Of a stretch of DNA of 64,000 nt, positions 27,901 through 36,776 are shown piece by piece. Within the stretch, counting starts at the first letter, position 1; the number at the start of each line of letters is the position of its first letter. The notes beneath the pieces were generated by a model. That model did no database searches. It saw only the letters and a program-made list of their open reading frames with translations, and had not been told where the DNA came from. The stretch is from Oligoflexia bacterium. GTDB lineage: Bacteria > Bdellovibrionota_C > UBA2361 > JAFLCA01. The stretch is taken from assembly GCA_019694465.1 (NCBI GenBank), contig JAIBBV010000014.1:1-64000 (forward strand). The letters run 5' to 3'. The position numbers and the translations under genes were made by a program.

Positions 27901-28448
27901 ACTGCGGAGTCAATTAGGGCGCTGTTAGTTTTAGAAATAATAAACTGAATGCCAGATCCAGGTTGAACGGTAATATCGTTACTGCTTTCAGAAACCATCA
28001 AAGCGCCGGTCACGCTAGCAGGAGTACCCAGATGCAACACGAAATCCTTTTTTGCTTGGGCTTCCGTTGCTGCGCGGGCGGCGATGGAAGTCGGTATCCG
28101 TACCAAGAGCCAACGAATTGGCTTGCTGGTATCACTGACTGGAGCTCCGGCGCGGTAGTTTGGTTCACTTGCACGCGATAGGACTTCAAAATCAGCTGGA
28201 ACCGGCACAGCATTAAGAGTCACAGACAAATTTTGTGTATTATAAATACGCTCGTTAGCGAGAGATGGGTCAAGCGGAATACTTGCGCGGGCGTCTGCGT
28301 TTATACGCGCAACGCTAGAATTGTTGTACACAGAGAAGGGAATAGACTGAGCCAGTGCGGTCTTTAGCCCAACACCGAAAACAGAATATGACAGGATTAA
28401 ACCAAGAAGCAGCGGCAAACGCCGTGCCCTGAAACTTCGAACCACCAC
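24882..28448 (-). CDS. Large secreted protein, beta-domain plus alpha/alpha-toroid-like region, Thr/Pro linker and coiled-coil tail
   Basis: This encodes 1188 aa. There is a clear signal peptide (LPLLLGLILSYSVFGVG, cleavage near ALA-QS). Residues ~35-480 look beta-rich. Residues ~540-880 are helical with repeated Trp/Tyr/His-rich loops (GWWHGNYGDYSYTDIAHTW), suggesting an alpha/alpha toroid such as those of glycan lyases or hydrolases, with a preceding barrel of the RIFT type. This assignment is tentative. A low-complexity Thr/Pro/Ala linker follows around 925-960, then ~200 residues rich in Ala, Gln and Ser with heptad character and a basic end (RKLLRMLGRR). It is the last of three large exported proteins in a row on this strand, 238 bp after the TadE-like gene, and overlaps the amidase 3' end by 24 nt. 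Confidence 0.6.
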   Translation of the reverse strand: MVVRSFRARRLPLLLGLILSYSVFGVGLKTALAQSIPFSVYNNSSVARINADARASIPLDPSLANERIYNTQNLSVTLNAVPVPADFEVLSRASEPNYRAGAPVSDTSKPIRWLLVRIPTSIAARAATEAQAKKDFVLHLGTPASVTGALMVSESSNDITVQPGSGIQFIISKTNSALIDSAVINGTPMLASPITFGMQELNLGSASAVQSSAVVLRAGTSTALIRKQGSFGSTGLTYTVYLEFVAQSAQAKFSLVLTNPMRSGVQSNTRYVQKLGVDIPLTNTGVLTTPFQLVSTSSYSIRQQYTHPSFTPGVYDLNMLDNFNWLETISGTSTNVSGMFPGAIDISNNSGNGATLAIEKFAERFENEIALNGSTASLLFFPNGTHESHAPYNGGYGVPVSSCQSTTPAATSSCDPNSSLSFRFPGGGQLSHVGWIKFHTAQAATLQSVSDYAVAVNYPLQGLRSDLTSLTPYLLEPASVRQGWSDPALQRFDNKFNQMIADDNAADNISGIGRVGLNGYRARGGTYGSEINFGKENFGDISWGDGYSNLHYDWVASTLTNFLRTNDMRFLLLGSDMAVARRDWGQNHSTSSSDAKRGFANYEKGWWHGNYGDYSYTDIAHTWIHGLILHYLLTGDPITKSAVQESLDSVKRSLPGSSNGHWSCEYGDRIAAQYINNNVEGAFFFGDSTNLARAAVWSQDALTCEQLSGGQGYINNLATTYGNIKPWMLTQLVVALVNYAEVSLDSSFDSLINRIKNFLVNVAYIPGSGSTSSYLLPKTYYCLILSNGTPTLCPGETDFYSRHHLNALAHAFSRIARYQADSSLLTLASDLFEFAVLYYDYSSPSATVNRSSSAAWSLVSMRSMSFPNSSSKVIGDTLLWLQPALEARRQVLGIAQVVAPQPTAGAAAPTPIATPVPSGTATATPTPAPTASATPITPTATSTPLPACNAAPIVAREGIYNSLSTQIRSDESQYLQSVDAINNARLSAYADESQTALLSTSVPLCITKNQADSAALLEARTAYIKKRASLVRRATAHRRLAKKLASAKRKVLSSPPSLLQSASAGAPHPKAEPTYPSLESTQLPITAANLGSPPVDCDDRYAFYGQANPLLTSIDSQWQTELTAVAALLNSALQNADSAHSEVQLAQSQADACSSWEGQVLQNKQAYLSWEKNNRKAVRKLLRMLGRR

Positions 28449-28686
28449 AACCCCTACTTACAGAATTACCACTTAACCACCGTTATGATTTATAAGCAGA
28501 AAGTGTGCCGCGTTAGGTTTGGTTACTTATGGCCCCAGGGAACCTAATTAGTTCAGGGTGTTATGGTATCCTAGCGATGGCTCGGGCTGCTACAATTTCG
28601 GGCTTAGCCAGTAGTGGCTTAGGAAGCTGTGTTCCTTATTTGCGCATCTCGTATCATTATCTTGATTACATTTATCGGGGTCTGGC

Positions 28687-31600
28687 CTAGGAGCAATCAA
28701 AGCCGTCCGGGGCCACCTCTGGATCGCAGGTCTCCTGATATCCGTTCAAATACCCAAGGTTTAGCGGCTGAGTGATGCTTATAGTAGTGTCGTGCCCTAG
28801 GTAAGAGCTGACATAAGAAACCTTGATTGAGTCACAGGCAAGCTTGGTCGTGCTGTCGACCGAGCCGACACAAGGTTGGTCGTTGGCAAGGAAGGTTACG
28901 TAGGCTTTACCGCGAGCCAATTGCTGCTCCGACGCAACAAAGTCGCCATCGCTTAGGCCAAAGCTAAGCGCTAGCACATTACGTGCGGCCTGAAGAGCAG
29001 CTGGTAGGTTTTGGCCGCCGCTTCTAAAGCGTGTACTGCGGGCATAGTTTGTATACATAGCCGCGCCTACATCCTGACGTGTGCCGATTTCTAGAGTTCG
29101 ACCAAGATAAGGCTCAAAATCAAGCGCCAAGAAAAGCGTATTATCTCGGCTGTAAGCTCCAATTTGACGGCCTAGGTCAAATGAGTAGTTGATCCCCTCT
29201 TGTTTGGTGTTGTCATAGCGCATATAGGGCGGGGTAATTATTGAAGTATTTGACCAGCCTAAAGTCGTGATTACATCTAGATCATTAAATGGCGCTCGCA
29301 ACGCATCGATAAAGTTTATTGTGCTGGGGTCATTCGCGTCAGAAGAATTGCGTAGCCCAGTAGCCACCAGAATTGTTGGGCTAATCATTGGATCGCTGGC
29401 AAATGGATCCTGCGGAGTAGTTTCAATGCTGCTAGGAGCTAGGAAGGTGGGGTCGCGCGCACCGCTTCCATCATGGTCAATGAAAATTAGTCGACGCGAA
29501 TTTTCATCGGCAAAAGGCGAGCCAGTTACGTTTTGGACAGGCCAGTGTGTAGCGCTTTGATTGCTGGATTCTTTTTCAGCCGTATCGTCGTGATCAAGTT
29601 GTAGGATGACTCCTTCTACGGCGGGCAAGCGGCTGTCGGGATTACTGAACTGAGTGGCGTTTTGAACAGAACAATCAGCTAAGTAGTTGAAGGGGTCATT
29701 GTCACGGATTGAATCGACTCCGTATTCAAATCCAGAATAGTAGTAGTTGTTCAAATAGTTATCAAAATTAAAGCGGAAAGGCTGGTGCTGTGGTTCAGCC
29801 ACAACCCCATCGCCCCGATCGTAAACTTCTGGGTGGTAGTCGCGGCAAAGAATGCCGCTCTTACTAATGCCTGGGCTCTTAGCATCTAAAGGCACTTGGC
29901 GTGTCGGTTTAATTCCATTCTCTTTAGGATAGAGAGAACTTAGAATTGTGGGGAATAGAAATAAGCCCTCGTCCACGGGGCGATTAAGGTTACTCTGGGT
30001 TTTTGCAAGGTAGTGGTAACCGGGATATGAGTTGGTGGAGCCGCCATCTTCCCAGTAGCTTGTGTTTACGAATGCGTGCAATGGCAGTGGTGCCGCAATT
30101 GGACCTGTCGCCGTTGGTTTGCAGTGTGCGTATGGATCTCCAGCTCGGCCAGAGTTGGCGTTGGTGCAGGCATCAGTGCCCGAGAAATCTTGATCATCTC
30201 CCCAATTAAATAGAGTTGCCCAAACCTCGGGCTTTACCTTTCCAGCAGTATAAACGTCATCCGGTTGGCAGTCTCCTAGCGTACCGCACTCAGCGATCGA
30301 GGCATAAAGCAAGAACTCACCATAAGTACGGCTTGATAGGGCACCTGACTCGGTCACGCTACCTTCGCCGCCTAACTGCAACCCACCGCCAGTAAGTTTG
30401 AAGAAAGTTTGGCGTGGCAAACCTAAGCGCTCCTGTGGACGGCAACGTTGCGTAGAGTTGCCTCCAAATATTTCAGGACACCATGGGCTGCGATTGGTAA
30501 TATCACTTGCATTTCGCACTCCATCACCATCGATGTCATCGTCACTATCATCGGCCACGCCATCACCGTCTTGGTCTAGATCAATACTATAGATCATTCC
30601 AACTTCATTTGGGTTTACATACAGTGGGTCGGTGCTGGCATAGGCGCTAGGGTTTTTGAGAAATGGCGTTGCTGAATATATACGGCCATTTGAAATCGCG
30701 AGTGATGCCACAGCAGGGATGGGAACATTTTTTACAGGTGCTGTGTGGGCTTTGATCCATAGTTGTAGGTTTTCTGGCGAAGCTGTGTTGTATGGGGAAT
30801 ACCAATCAGCGCCCCACACGGGTAAAAGACCACCGCCATATAGTAAAGGGTTAGTGAGCGCTGATAGGCCTGCGCTGTGTGTCGGTCCATCCCAAAGCAC
30901 TATCCCCTGCACGTGTGTGCGATCCTCTCTATGCGGTGGATTCGGGAATGCGACGTCATCCTCGACAGTCTTTACTTCATTCCACTGATCAATGAAGTAG
31001 ACCTGCCCCAGTCCACCTAAGGCCATATCTACCGGGTTTATTACGTCCGTATTCCTACTTGTTGCCCCGCCATAGTTGATCTTTCTTTGATAAAGTCCGA
31101 CGCCATCGACCGTTGCTCCGCTACAAAAGCTATTGGCGCAGGGATAGGCATAAAATGAGCCAACCAGGATGCTGAATGTATTTATCAGGCCTTCATTGTT
31201 CTCATCATAAAACTGGTAATACTTGTTTGAATCCATAGACGGTATCAGTCTAACGATACCGCCAGCTGCGCGCTCGGGACGAAACGCCTCACTTGGAGTT
31301 TTAATAAGACTGCAGGACAGCGCTAGGTACAGCGAACCAGGCGATTCGTGGCTTGTATACTTCATGTCAATAACTGGGCAGAGTGAGGAGGCAGTTGCAT
31401 TATCTAGATTCATGTTTGTGGCATAGTTGGTTTGGGTGGCATTCAGCACCAAGGTTGGCTCAACGGTTTGCCCTGCAATCTTCCAGATCTTTTCCCCGTT
31501 CTGCCCAATCGGGCCGCCGGTCGGGTTACCGTGAGTGATAAGGTAGACTGAGTTGCCGGTTGAAAAGGCTAGCCAATAGCGCTGGTTGTTTCTTGGATCG

Positions 31601-33558
31601 GGAACAATTGCTAGGGCCGAGGGCCAGATTTGATATTTCCCGCGCACGGTATCCCACAAATCATAATCATTGGGTTTGCCAGGATCTTTGAGCGCAGCGC
31701 AAATTCCACGTTTACAGGATGTGCTACCGAGGACCACTGAAGAGGAGCTGGCGGTTCCGATTGGTAAGCTTGCACCACTAACTCGTAGAATTCGTGAGTT
31801 GCCCCAATCAGCGATATACATGGCGTTGTCGTAGCTGCTAGCGACAACTATCTTGCGGGGGTTACGAAGCTGTCTGACCGAGGCAGTAGCGGCAGCATCG
31901 GTATCGGCTGCTGTTAAGGCGCGCGCATCAGAGACGAGATTGTATACATTTTCACTGGGGAAAAGATCTTGCGGTGTGGCTCCAAAGGCCCTGCGTACTT
32001 GAGTGGCATGGTTTGGCATCACGGTATGAATTGAGCTTGTGTCGCTAGTTCCAGTACCTTCAAGTGAATCAGAGTCGATGCGCCAAATTCTTCCATCGAC
32101 AGAGTCAACCACATATAGATTCCCCGAACTGTCAAAATCCATATCAAAGGGGTTAATTCTTGTGTTCATCGGCGTTGTGCCGGGCTCATCATTTTGCTCG
32201 GCTAAATTCGCTACAGTGGTATTTCGAATTCCTTTGACCTTACCCGCAACTTGCCGCGCGAGATTGCCGCCGTACCAACTTAGGTAGCCAAGCTCCACTA
32301 TTCCGTCGTCATCGTAGTCGGCAAAGGCAGGTACTGAAACTGTCCCTGGCTGTGGTTTAACCTTAAAAATGTTGGCACTACTTACTTCATTGTTGGTTAC
32401 AAGGTGGCCGTTTGGTAAATTGATTGTGGTTCCATCCACAGCTGTTAATTCACCAACTTCGATACTCAGAGCTGGAGTGATGTACATGTCAAAGCGGTTT
32501 GCTGCACTTGCGGATCCAGTCGCGATGACGAGCACCTTCATCTGTCCACTATTTGTGAATGTGCCGGGAATGGCGATTAATCCTCTTTGTCCGGATGCGT
32601 CACTAATGCCTAGGTTTCCGCTACCAATTACGCGGTATCCACTAGCTGAAAATGCTATTCTGTAGTCTCCAGTGCGTGGGTCGAATACAGCATAATCCGA
32701 TAGACCATCTCGATCGTAGTCTGCCACAATCGGAATATCGTTAGGTGTTTCGCCTGGAGTGCCGGCACTAGAATCGGTAGCTAGATTAAAATACCCCATT
32801 CCAGCAGTTGAGCTGTAGCCAGCGCCGGAGTAGTAAACTATGAAGTCAACATCTGCAAGTGCGCTGTGGGCGCCCCAAGTAGTGCTTGTTCCCCGGGGAC
32901 GAAAGAAGACTATGTCCTCTTTACCATCACCATCAAAATCAGCCTTTTCTGGACTTTGCCAGTACATTGGCTTGACGTGCGAGCACTCTCCGGAGTCGGC
33001 AGTGCTATACAATCTTCCAGTTCCAGTAATTTTGCTTCCACTTTCATTATAAGGCTCCCAGCAGGCGCGCTCGATGCCTATGAATGGAAGCATTTGGGTG
33101 GGGTAGTAACCATTCGTGGTAGAGGATGCCTCGTTCAGCATGAAAGGGAGGGGGAAGGATTTGTCTGGGCCCTGCCAGCTTTGATCATAGTTACTCCAGA
33201 CTGAGGCGTAATAACGCCCAAGAGCCTTTTGCTCTTCGAAGCAAGCCGTCTGATCGGCAGCTGATCCTTGAGAACGGCAATGTTCATGTGCCGTAAATGT
33301 GAAGGGAAGGTAGGGGGTCGCGCCACCTAAATCTTGCGACCACTTTAAGTAGCTGGTGCTTGCATTTGATACCGATTTCATTTCGGCGCTGCTGCCAAGC
33401 TGAGAGCCCATTTCAGCCGCAGATTTTACTACCTGATAAGTTCTTACGTATGAGTAAAGGTAGCCAGCCGCTAGGACGGTGGTTAGCAGCACTGGCAATA
33501 TGATTGCCACCTCGACAAAGGCCAGACCAATTTCATGCACTATCCTTTTATGAGGCAT
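28687..33558 (-). CDS. Giant TadE-like N-terminus protein with FG-GAP/NHL-type and Asp-rich calcium-binding repeats
   Basis: This encodes 1623 aa. The N-terminus matches TadE/pseudopilin-like proteins: GLAFVEVAIILPVLL followed by one transmembrane helix and a short heptad region, without a classic signal peptide. The rest should be extracytoplasmic. FG-GAP-like calcium motifs occur near residues 205 (DFDGDGKEDIVFFRP), 280 (DYDRDGLSDYAVFD) and 411 (DYDDDGIVELGYLS). NHL-type propeller strands are near 470-495 (GNLYVVDSVDGRIWRID) and 563-586. A thrombospondin-type-3-like stretch is near 992-1012 (DQDGDGVADDSDDDIDGDG). The last ~600 residues are unassigned. It overlaps the TadG-like vWA gene upstream by 11 nt, so the two are co-expressed. 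An adhesin or surface-fibre role is inference; no Tad secretion genes are in view. Confidence 0.65.
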   Translation of the reverse strand: MPHKRIVHEIGLAFVEVAIILPVLLTTVLAAGYLYSYVRTYQVVKSAAEMGSQLGSSAEMKSVSNASTSYLKWSQDLGGATPYLPFTFTAHEHCRSQGSAADQTACFEEQKALGRYYASVWSNYDQSWQGPDKSFPLPFMLNEASSTTNGYYPTQMLPFIGIERACWEPYNESGSKITGTGRLYSTADSGECSHVKPMYWQSPEKADFDGDGKEDIVFFRPRGTSTTWGAHSALADVDFIVYYSGAGYSSTAGMGYFNLATDSSAGTPGETPNDIPIVADYDRDGLSDYAVFDPRTGDYRIAFSASGYRVIGSGNLGISDASGQRGLIAIPGTFTNSGQMKVLVIATGSASAANRFDMYITPALSIEVGELTAVDGTTINLPNGHLVTNNEVSSANIFKVKPQPGTVSVPAFADYDDDGIVELGYLSWYGGNLARQVAGKVKGIRNTTVANLAEQNDEPGTTPMNTRINPFDMDFDSSGNLYVVDSVDGRIWRIDSDSLEGTGTSDTSSIHTVMPNHATQVRRAFGATPQDLFPSENVYNLVSDARALTAADTDAAATASVRQLRNPRKIVVASSYDNAMYIADWGNSRILRVSGASLPIGTASSSSVVLGSTSCKRGICAALKDPGKPNDYDLWDTVRGKYQIWPSALAIVPDPRNNQRYWLAFSTGNSVYLITHGNPTGGPIGQNGEKIWKIAGQTVEPTLVLNATQTNYATNMNLDNATASSLCPVIDMKYTSHESPGSLYLALSCSLIKTPSEAFRPERAAGGIVRLIPSMDSNKYYQFYDENNEGLINTFSILVGSFYAYPCANSFCSGATVDGVGLYQRKINYGGATSRNTDVINPVDMALGGLGQVYFIDQWNEVKTVEDDVAFPNPPHREDRTHVQGIVLWDGPTHSAGLSALTNPLLYGGGLLPVWGADWYSPYNTASPENLQLWIKAHTAPVKNVPIPAVASLAISNGRIYSATPFLKNPSAYASTDPLYVNPNEVGMIYSIDLDQDGDGVADDSDDDIDGDGVRNASDITNRSPWCPEIFGGNSTQRCRPQERLGLPRQTFFKLTGGGLQLGGEGSVTESGALSSRTYGEFLLYASIAECGTLGDCQPDDVYTAGKVKPEVWATLFNWGDDQDFSGTDACTNANSGRAGDPYAHCKPTATGPIAAPLPLHAFVNTSYWEDGGSTNSYPGYHYLAKTQSNLNRPVDEGLFLFPTILSSLYPKENGIKPTRQVPLDAKSPGISKSGILCRDYHPEVYDRGDGVVAEPQHQPFRFNFDNYLNNYYYSGFEYGVDSIRDNDPFNYLADCSVQNATQFSNPDSRLPAVEGVILQLDHDDTAEKESSNQSATHWPVQNVTGSPFADENSRRLIFIDHDGSGARDPTFLAPSSIETTPQDPFASDPMISPTILVATGLRNSSDANDPSTINFIDALRAPFNDLDVITTLGWSNTSIITPPYMRYDNTKQEGINYSFDLGRQIGAYSRDNTLFLALDFEPYLGRTLEIGTRQDVGAAMYTNYARSTRFRSGGQNLPAALQAARNVLALSFGLSDGDFVASEQQLARGKAYVTFLANDQPCVGSVDSTTKLACDSIKVSYVSSYLGHDTTISITQPLNLGYLNGYQETCDPEVAPDGFDCS

Positions 33559-35455
33559 TGGTCCTCAGTAGTTCAGAAACAAAGAGTGAGCGCAGAACTT
33601 GCGGCACCATCTGTTCGTAGTAGTGCAGCCCGATGCGGTTATTGTCACTGACAGTGTCACTGGAAGCTTCCATAAAGAATCTTCCAGTGTGAGAACTCCA
33701 CTTGGTGTTGCACTCGGAGCGGAAATTAGAAAGTGATGTGGTTGCTCCGCTATACGGGTGGCCTTCAAGCCATGCAAGCCTGGTTAATGGGTCTACCGTA
33801 TCATCGGCTACCTCAAACGGCTCGCGGGTTCCGTAAAATAGCACGCCTAACTTGATCCCTAGCAAATTTTTGTCCGGATCAGACTGATCGTAGACATCTG
33901 TAAGTGATGTTATTGTGTTTGAAGCATCCGCTTGACAGTATCGATCGAAAACTTTGCTACCCTGACCAAGTGGATATGTGATGTCTATCGAAGATTTACT
34001 AAAATCTGCTTCAGCCTTGGCGCGCTCACTCACACGGTTGAAGACTAAATCGATATCGGCCTCATTTACTCCATTTTCAGTTGTACTTGGTGTTTCCACC
34101 CCATCTGTAAAGACTAGCACTACGCGCTTGCGCACTGGCAACTTGTCGCTGCGAGCGGGGGCGGTGCGTAGCATGTCCATAGCGCGCAGTATGGCAAACT
34201 GCATGTGAGTATAGTCATGTCGCGGTATTGGCTGCCCACTTTCAAAAGTTTTGCCAGCGCTATCCATCCAAATTAGTTCGCGTGGCAGAATTGTCCCGTT
34301 GGAGGCAAACCCCAGGTGTGAATTATTTGGACAGAAGTTAGCGTCGTGAGCTCCAAGACAGTTTAAGCTTGCAGTCAGATCGGTTTTGAAGGTTTGAGAG
34401 TAAAAATTACTTGAAACGTAGTCCTTAAGCGGATGTAAGGGGACCTTGAAGGCAGCGCGGGCAGTTAGAGCTGCACAGCGCGAATCCTCGTAGTCGTAGC
34501 CGCCGTATACAAGGTTGCTTTCGCGTGAATAAAAGAGCTTGTTAAAGCTAGAAGCATCTGAAGAATCTGGTCCATTCAGAAGCGTTGAGTAGGTCACCCT
34601 CTGATATGTCTTGGCATAGCTATCAGGGGTTATATTTATGGTAGTGGATCCATACTCTCCAAAGGGACTTTTAGTATGAACTACTCCAACGCGATAGGTG
34701 CCTGAGCTGGTAAGGTAGTCGTAGGCTTTGATCGCAGCTTTCTTAATATCCAGGTATACTTGACCATAGCATTGGCGCTCACGAACTCTGCCTTTCTTGA
34801 CTTGCTTCGCCCAGAGCGGAGCGTAGGCTGAGCTATTGGCGCTGGAGGATCCGAGGCTGTCATCCTTCCATTCTGTAAAAACCTGGCCGACTTGAAGTGC
34901 CTCGTTGGGCATTGGTGAAACTACGGAGTTTGAATTTTCTATAACCAAGACGACATCAGTTGGCATCAGCTGCGTGGTTGCTTCCCCTGTCACCCGTAAT
35001 GTTGTGAGGCCAGTGTCGCCTTTGTCAGTGAAGTGGACCGCCTTAGCTTGGAAGTCGGCAGAAAGCGAGACAGTAATGGATTTGATTGGGAGTTTGTTTT
35101 GCCAGTTTTGGGTCGCGGAAGTGGCAGCTGCTCTCTTCAGGGTGGGGGTGCCATTCACGAGATCCCAATACTCAATGTAGAGAGTCATGGTTAAATTAGG
35201 GAATGCCGTGTCATCAGTGAATGGGTTAGTCTCCAGCAACTTTTTCATTTCTTCAGCAGCTTTTAATGCTCGATATGGATTTGGAAGAAATGTCCCGGCA
35301 TAGCTAGCGATGCTATCGGCTGTAGCGCTAAGACGTCTTTGAAAGCTGTAGTAGTACGCAGCGTTGATGGCAAACATGGCAAACATCAGCATTAGCGACA
35401 GTGTCGCTGTGCTTAACAGGATGTTGCCGCGCTCAAAGTTTCTGCCTGCCCTCAT
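33548..35455 (-). CDS. TadG-like protein with von Willebrand factor A domain
   Basis: This encodes 635 aa. The N-terminus (ERGNILLSTATLSLMLMFAM..NAAYYY) and the following ATADSIASYAG match TadG-type proteins: one membrane helix, then an 'AADAAALAG'-like segment. A vWA-like domain starts near residue 165. Its MIDAS strand reads VVLVIENSNS, with Glu in place of the usual first Asp of DxSxS, and the second motif LVFTDGVETP near 442 keeps the Asp. A long insertion (about 200-400) with several Cys lies between them. TadG-type proteins associate with tight-adherence pili. The gene is the first of a minus-strand set, overlapping the giant TadE-like gene. Confidence 0.7.
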   Translation of the reverse strand: MRAGRNFERGNILLSTATLSLMLMFAMFAINAAYYYSFQRRLSATADSIASYAGTFLPNPYRALKAAEEMKKLLETNPFTDDTAFPNLTMTLYIEYWDLVNGTPTLKRAAATSATQNWQNKLPIKSITVSLSADFQAKAVHFTDKGDTGLTTLRVTGEATTQLMPTDVVLVIENSNSVVSPMPNEALQVGQVFTEWKDDSLGSSSANSSAYAPLWAKQVKKGRVRERQCYGQVYLDIKKAAIKAYDYLTSSGTYRVGVVHTKSPFGEYGSTTINITPDSYAKTYQRVTYSTLLNGPDSSDASSFNKLFYSRESNLVYGGYDYEDSRCAALTARAAFKVPLHPLKDYVSSNFYSQTFKTDLTASLNCLGAHDANFCPNNSHLGFASNGTILPRELIWMDSAGKTFESGQPIPRHDYTHMQFAILRAMDMLRTAPARSDKLPVRKRVVLVFTDGVETPSTTENGVNEADIDLVFNRVSERAKAEADFSKSSIDITYPLGQGSKVFDRYCQADASNTITSLTDVYDQSDPDKNLLGIKLGVLFYGTREPFEVADDTVDPLTRLAWLEGHPYSGATTSLSNFRSECNTKWSSHTGRFFMEASSDTVSDNNRIGLHYYEQMVPQVLRSLFVSELLRTNAS

Positions 35456-35736
35456 AGAACACTTTCAGTTTATCCAGAGACCCACTGCTATTTAGGGCAA
35501 GTATGTAGACTCAAATTACGGCATTAGCCTTCAGGTGCGTATTGCATGCAATGTAAAGCAAATGCTGCATCTAGTTACGCACTCTTGCCCCTGTCTCTGA
35601 GATCGGAAAAAGCCGTGCAGAACAAAAGGCTTAAGCTGTGTTTTGGACTCTAGACCTGGTAATTTGGCAAAAACCTTTAGCTTGATCTGCGAAATGAAGT
35701 ATAAGTCCCTGAGAATTTTAAGGAAGAAAGCCCATA

Positions 35737-36768
35737 ATGCTTAGCCTAGAGCAAAAAACCCTATTTGAACTGGTAAACCAGGCTGCCCTGGAAGCGGGGG
35801 TCAAGGTCTATGTAGTGGGCGGAGTCGTGCGTGATTTACTGCTAGGTGCACGGGCTTTGGATGAAGATATCGATTTGATGATTGGAGGTGACGCCTGTCG
35901 TTTCGCAGAAAAATTTAATGCTTCGCTGCAGGGACAATTAACAATTTTCGAGCGATATTTTACCGCCAAGATCAAGGCGCCGCGCAGATTGCCAGAAATT
36001 CATGAAGTCGACTTTGCATCGGCTCGTTCTGAGACTTACGCAATGCCGGGAGCACTGCCAGTGGTTGCCTTGGCTGCGGTCAGCGAAGATTTGCGTCGGC
36101 GCGATTTTTCTATTAATGCGATGGCGCTTGAGGTTAGTGGTCTGTTACTAGCAGCCAGTAGTGCTGACCCACTATCAGTTCTGAGCGGCGCGATTTTAGA
36201 TCCTTTTGGTGGGCAGTCTGATCTGAGTGGCAAAATTCTGCGAGTTTTGCACCGCAACAGTTTCTTGGATGATCCAACACGTATTTTCAGAGCTGCGCGT
36301 TATTCAGCGCGGTTAAAAGCTGAGATTGAAGCTAGTTCTATGTTGTGGTTGCAGGAAGCGGTAGGGCAAAAGGTTTTGGCTGGTATTAGAGCGCAACGAG
36401 TTGGAACCGAACTAAAAAAAATTGCGGCGGAGGATCGCTGGTATTTAGCGTTGCAAAAATTAATTGAATGGAGGGCGCTAGATTCTTGCGGTTATTTTGG
36501 CTCTATCGATGTCGCTCATCTGGAGCGAGCCGAACAGTTCATTTCGACCAATAAGGATAGCTCGCCGGAGCAGCGGTTCGCATTTATCTCGCTCTTGCTG
36601 AGAGGGGAAAGTACCTTTGAAAATTGGAAGAACTGTTGGATAGCGCTAGGCATGCCAAAGTCTCGACTGACCCGCCTGCAGGCAGTTTTTGATGATCAAG
36701 CTGCGCATGGCATGGCTGAGCGAGGGGATTTTTCTGCTTATTTTAGCGCCGTTTGCGGCTTGAGTTAG
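35737..36768 (+). CDS. CCA-adding enzyme / poly(A)-polymerase family nucleotidyltransferase
   Basis: This encodes 343 aa, class II tRNA nucleotidyltransferase superfamily. Motifs: VYVVGGVVRDLLLG, the metal-binding acidic pair in DEDIDLMIGG, FERYFTAKI, RRDFSINAMAL and DDPTRIFRAARYSARL, which forms the neck with the base-selecting region. There is no C-terminal HD domain, and the body is short. It therefore resembles the compact CCA- or A-adding enzymes, and the exact nucleotide specificity is not readable here. The ATG at 35737 follows GGAAGAAAG. Its stop lies 8 nt before the next start, so it is probably in an operon with the ArgRS-like and SPOR genes. Confidence 0.9.
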   Translation: MLSLEQKTLFELVNQAALEAGVKVYVVGGVVRDLLLGARALDEDIDLMIGGDACRFAEKFNASLQGQLTIFERYFTAKIKAPRRLPEIHEVDFASARSETYAMPGALPVVALAAVSEDLRRRDFSINAMALEVSGLLLAASSADPLSVLSGAILDPFGGQSDLSGKILRVLHRNSFLDDPTRIFRAARYSARLKAEIEASSMLWLQEAVGQKVLAGIRAQRVGTELKKIAAEDRWYLALQKLIEWRALDSCGYFGSIDVAHLERAEQFISTNKDSSPEQRFAFISLLLRGESTFENWKNCWIALGMPKSRLTRLQAVFDDQAAHGMAERGDFSAYFSAVCGLS

Positions 36769-36776
36769 AGCTGGTC

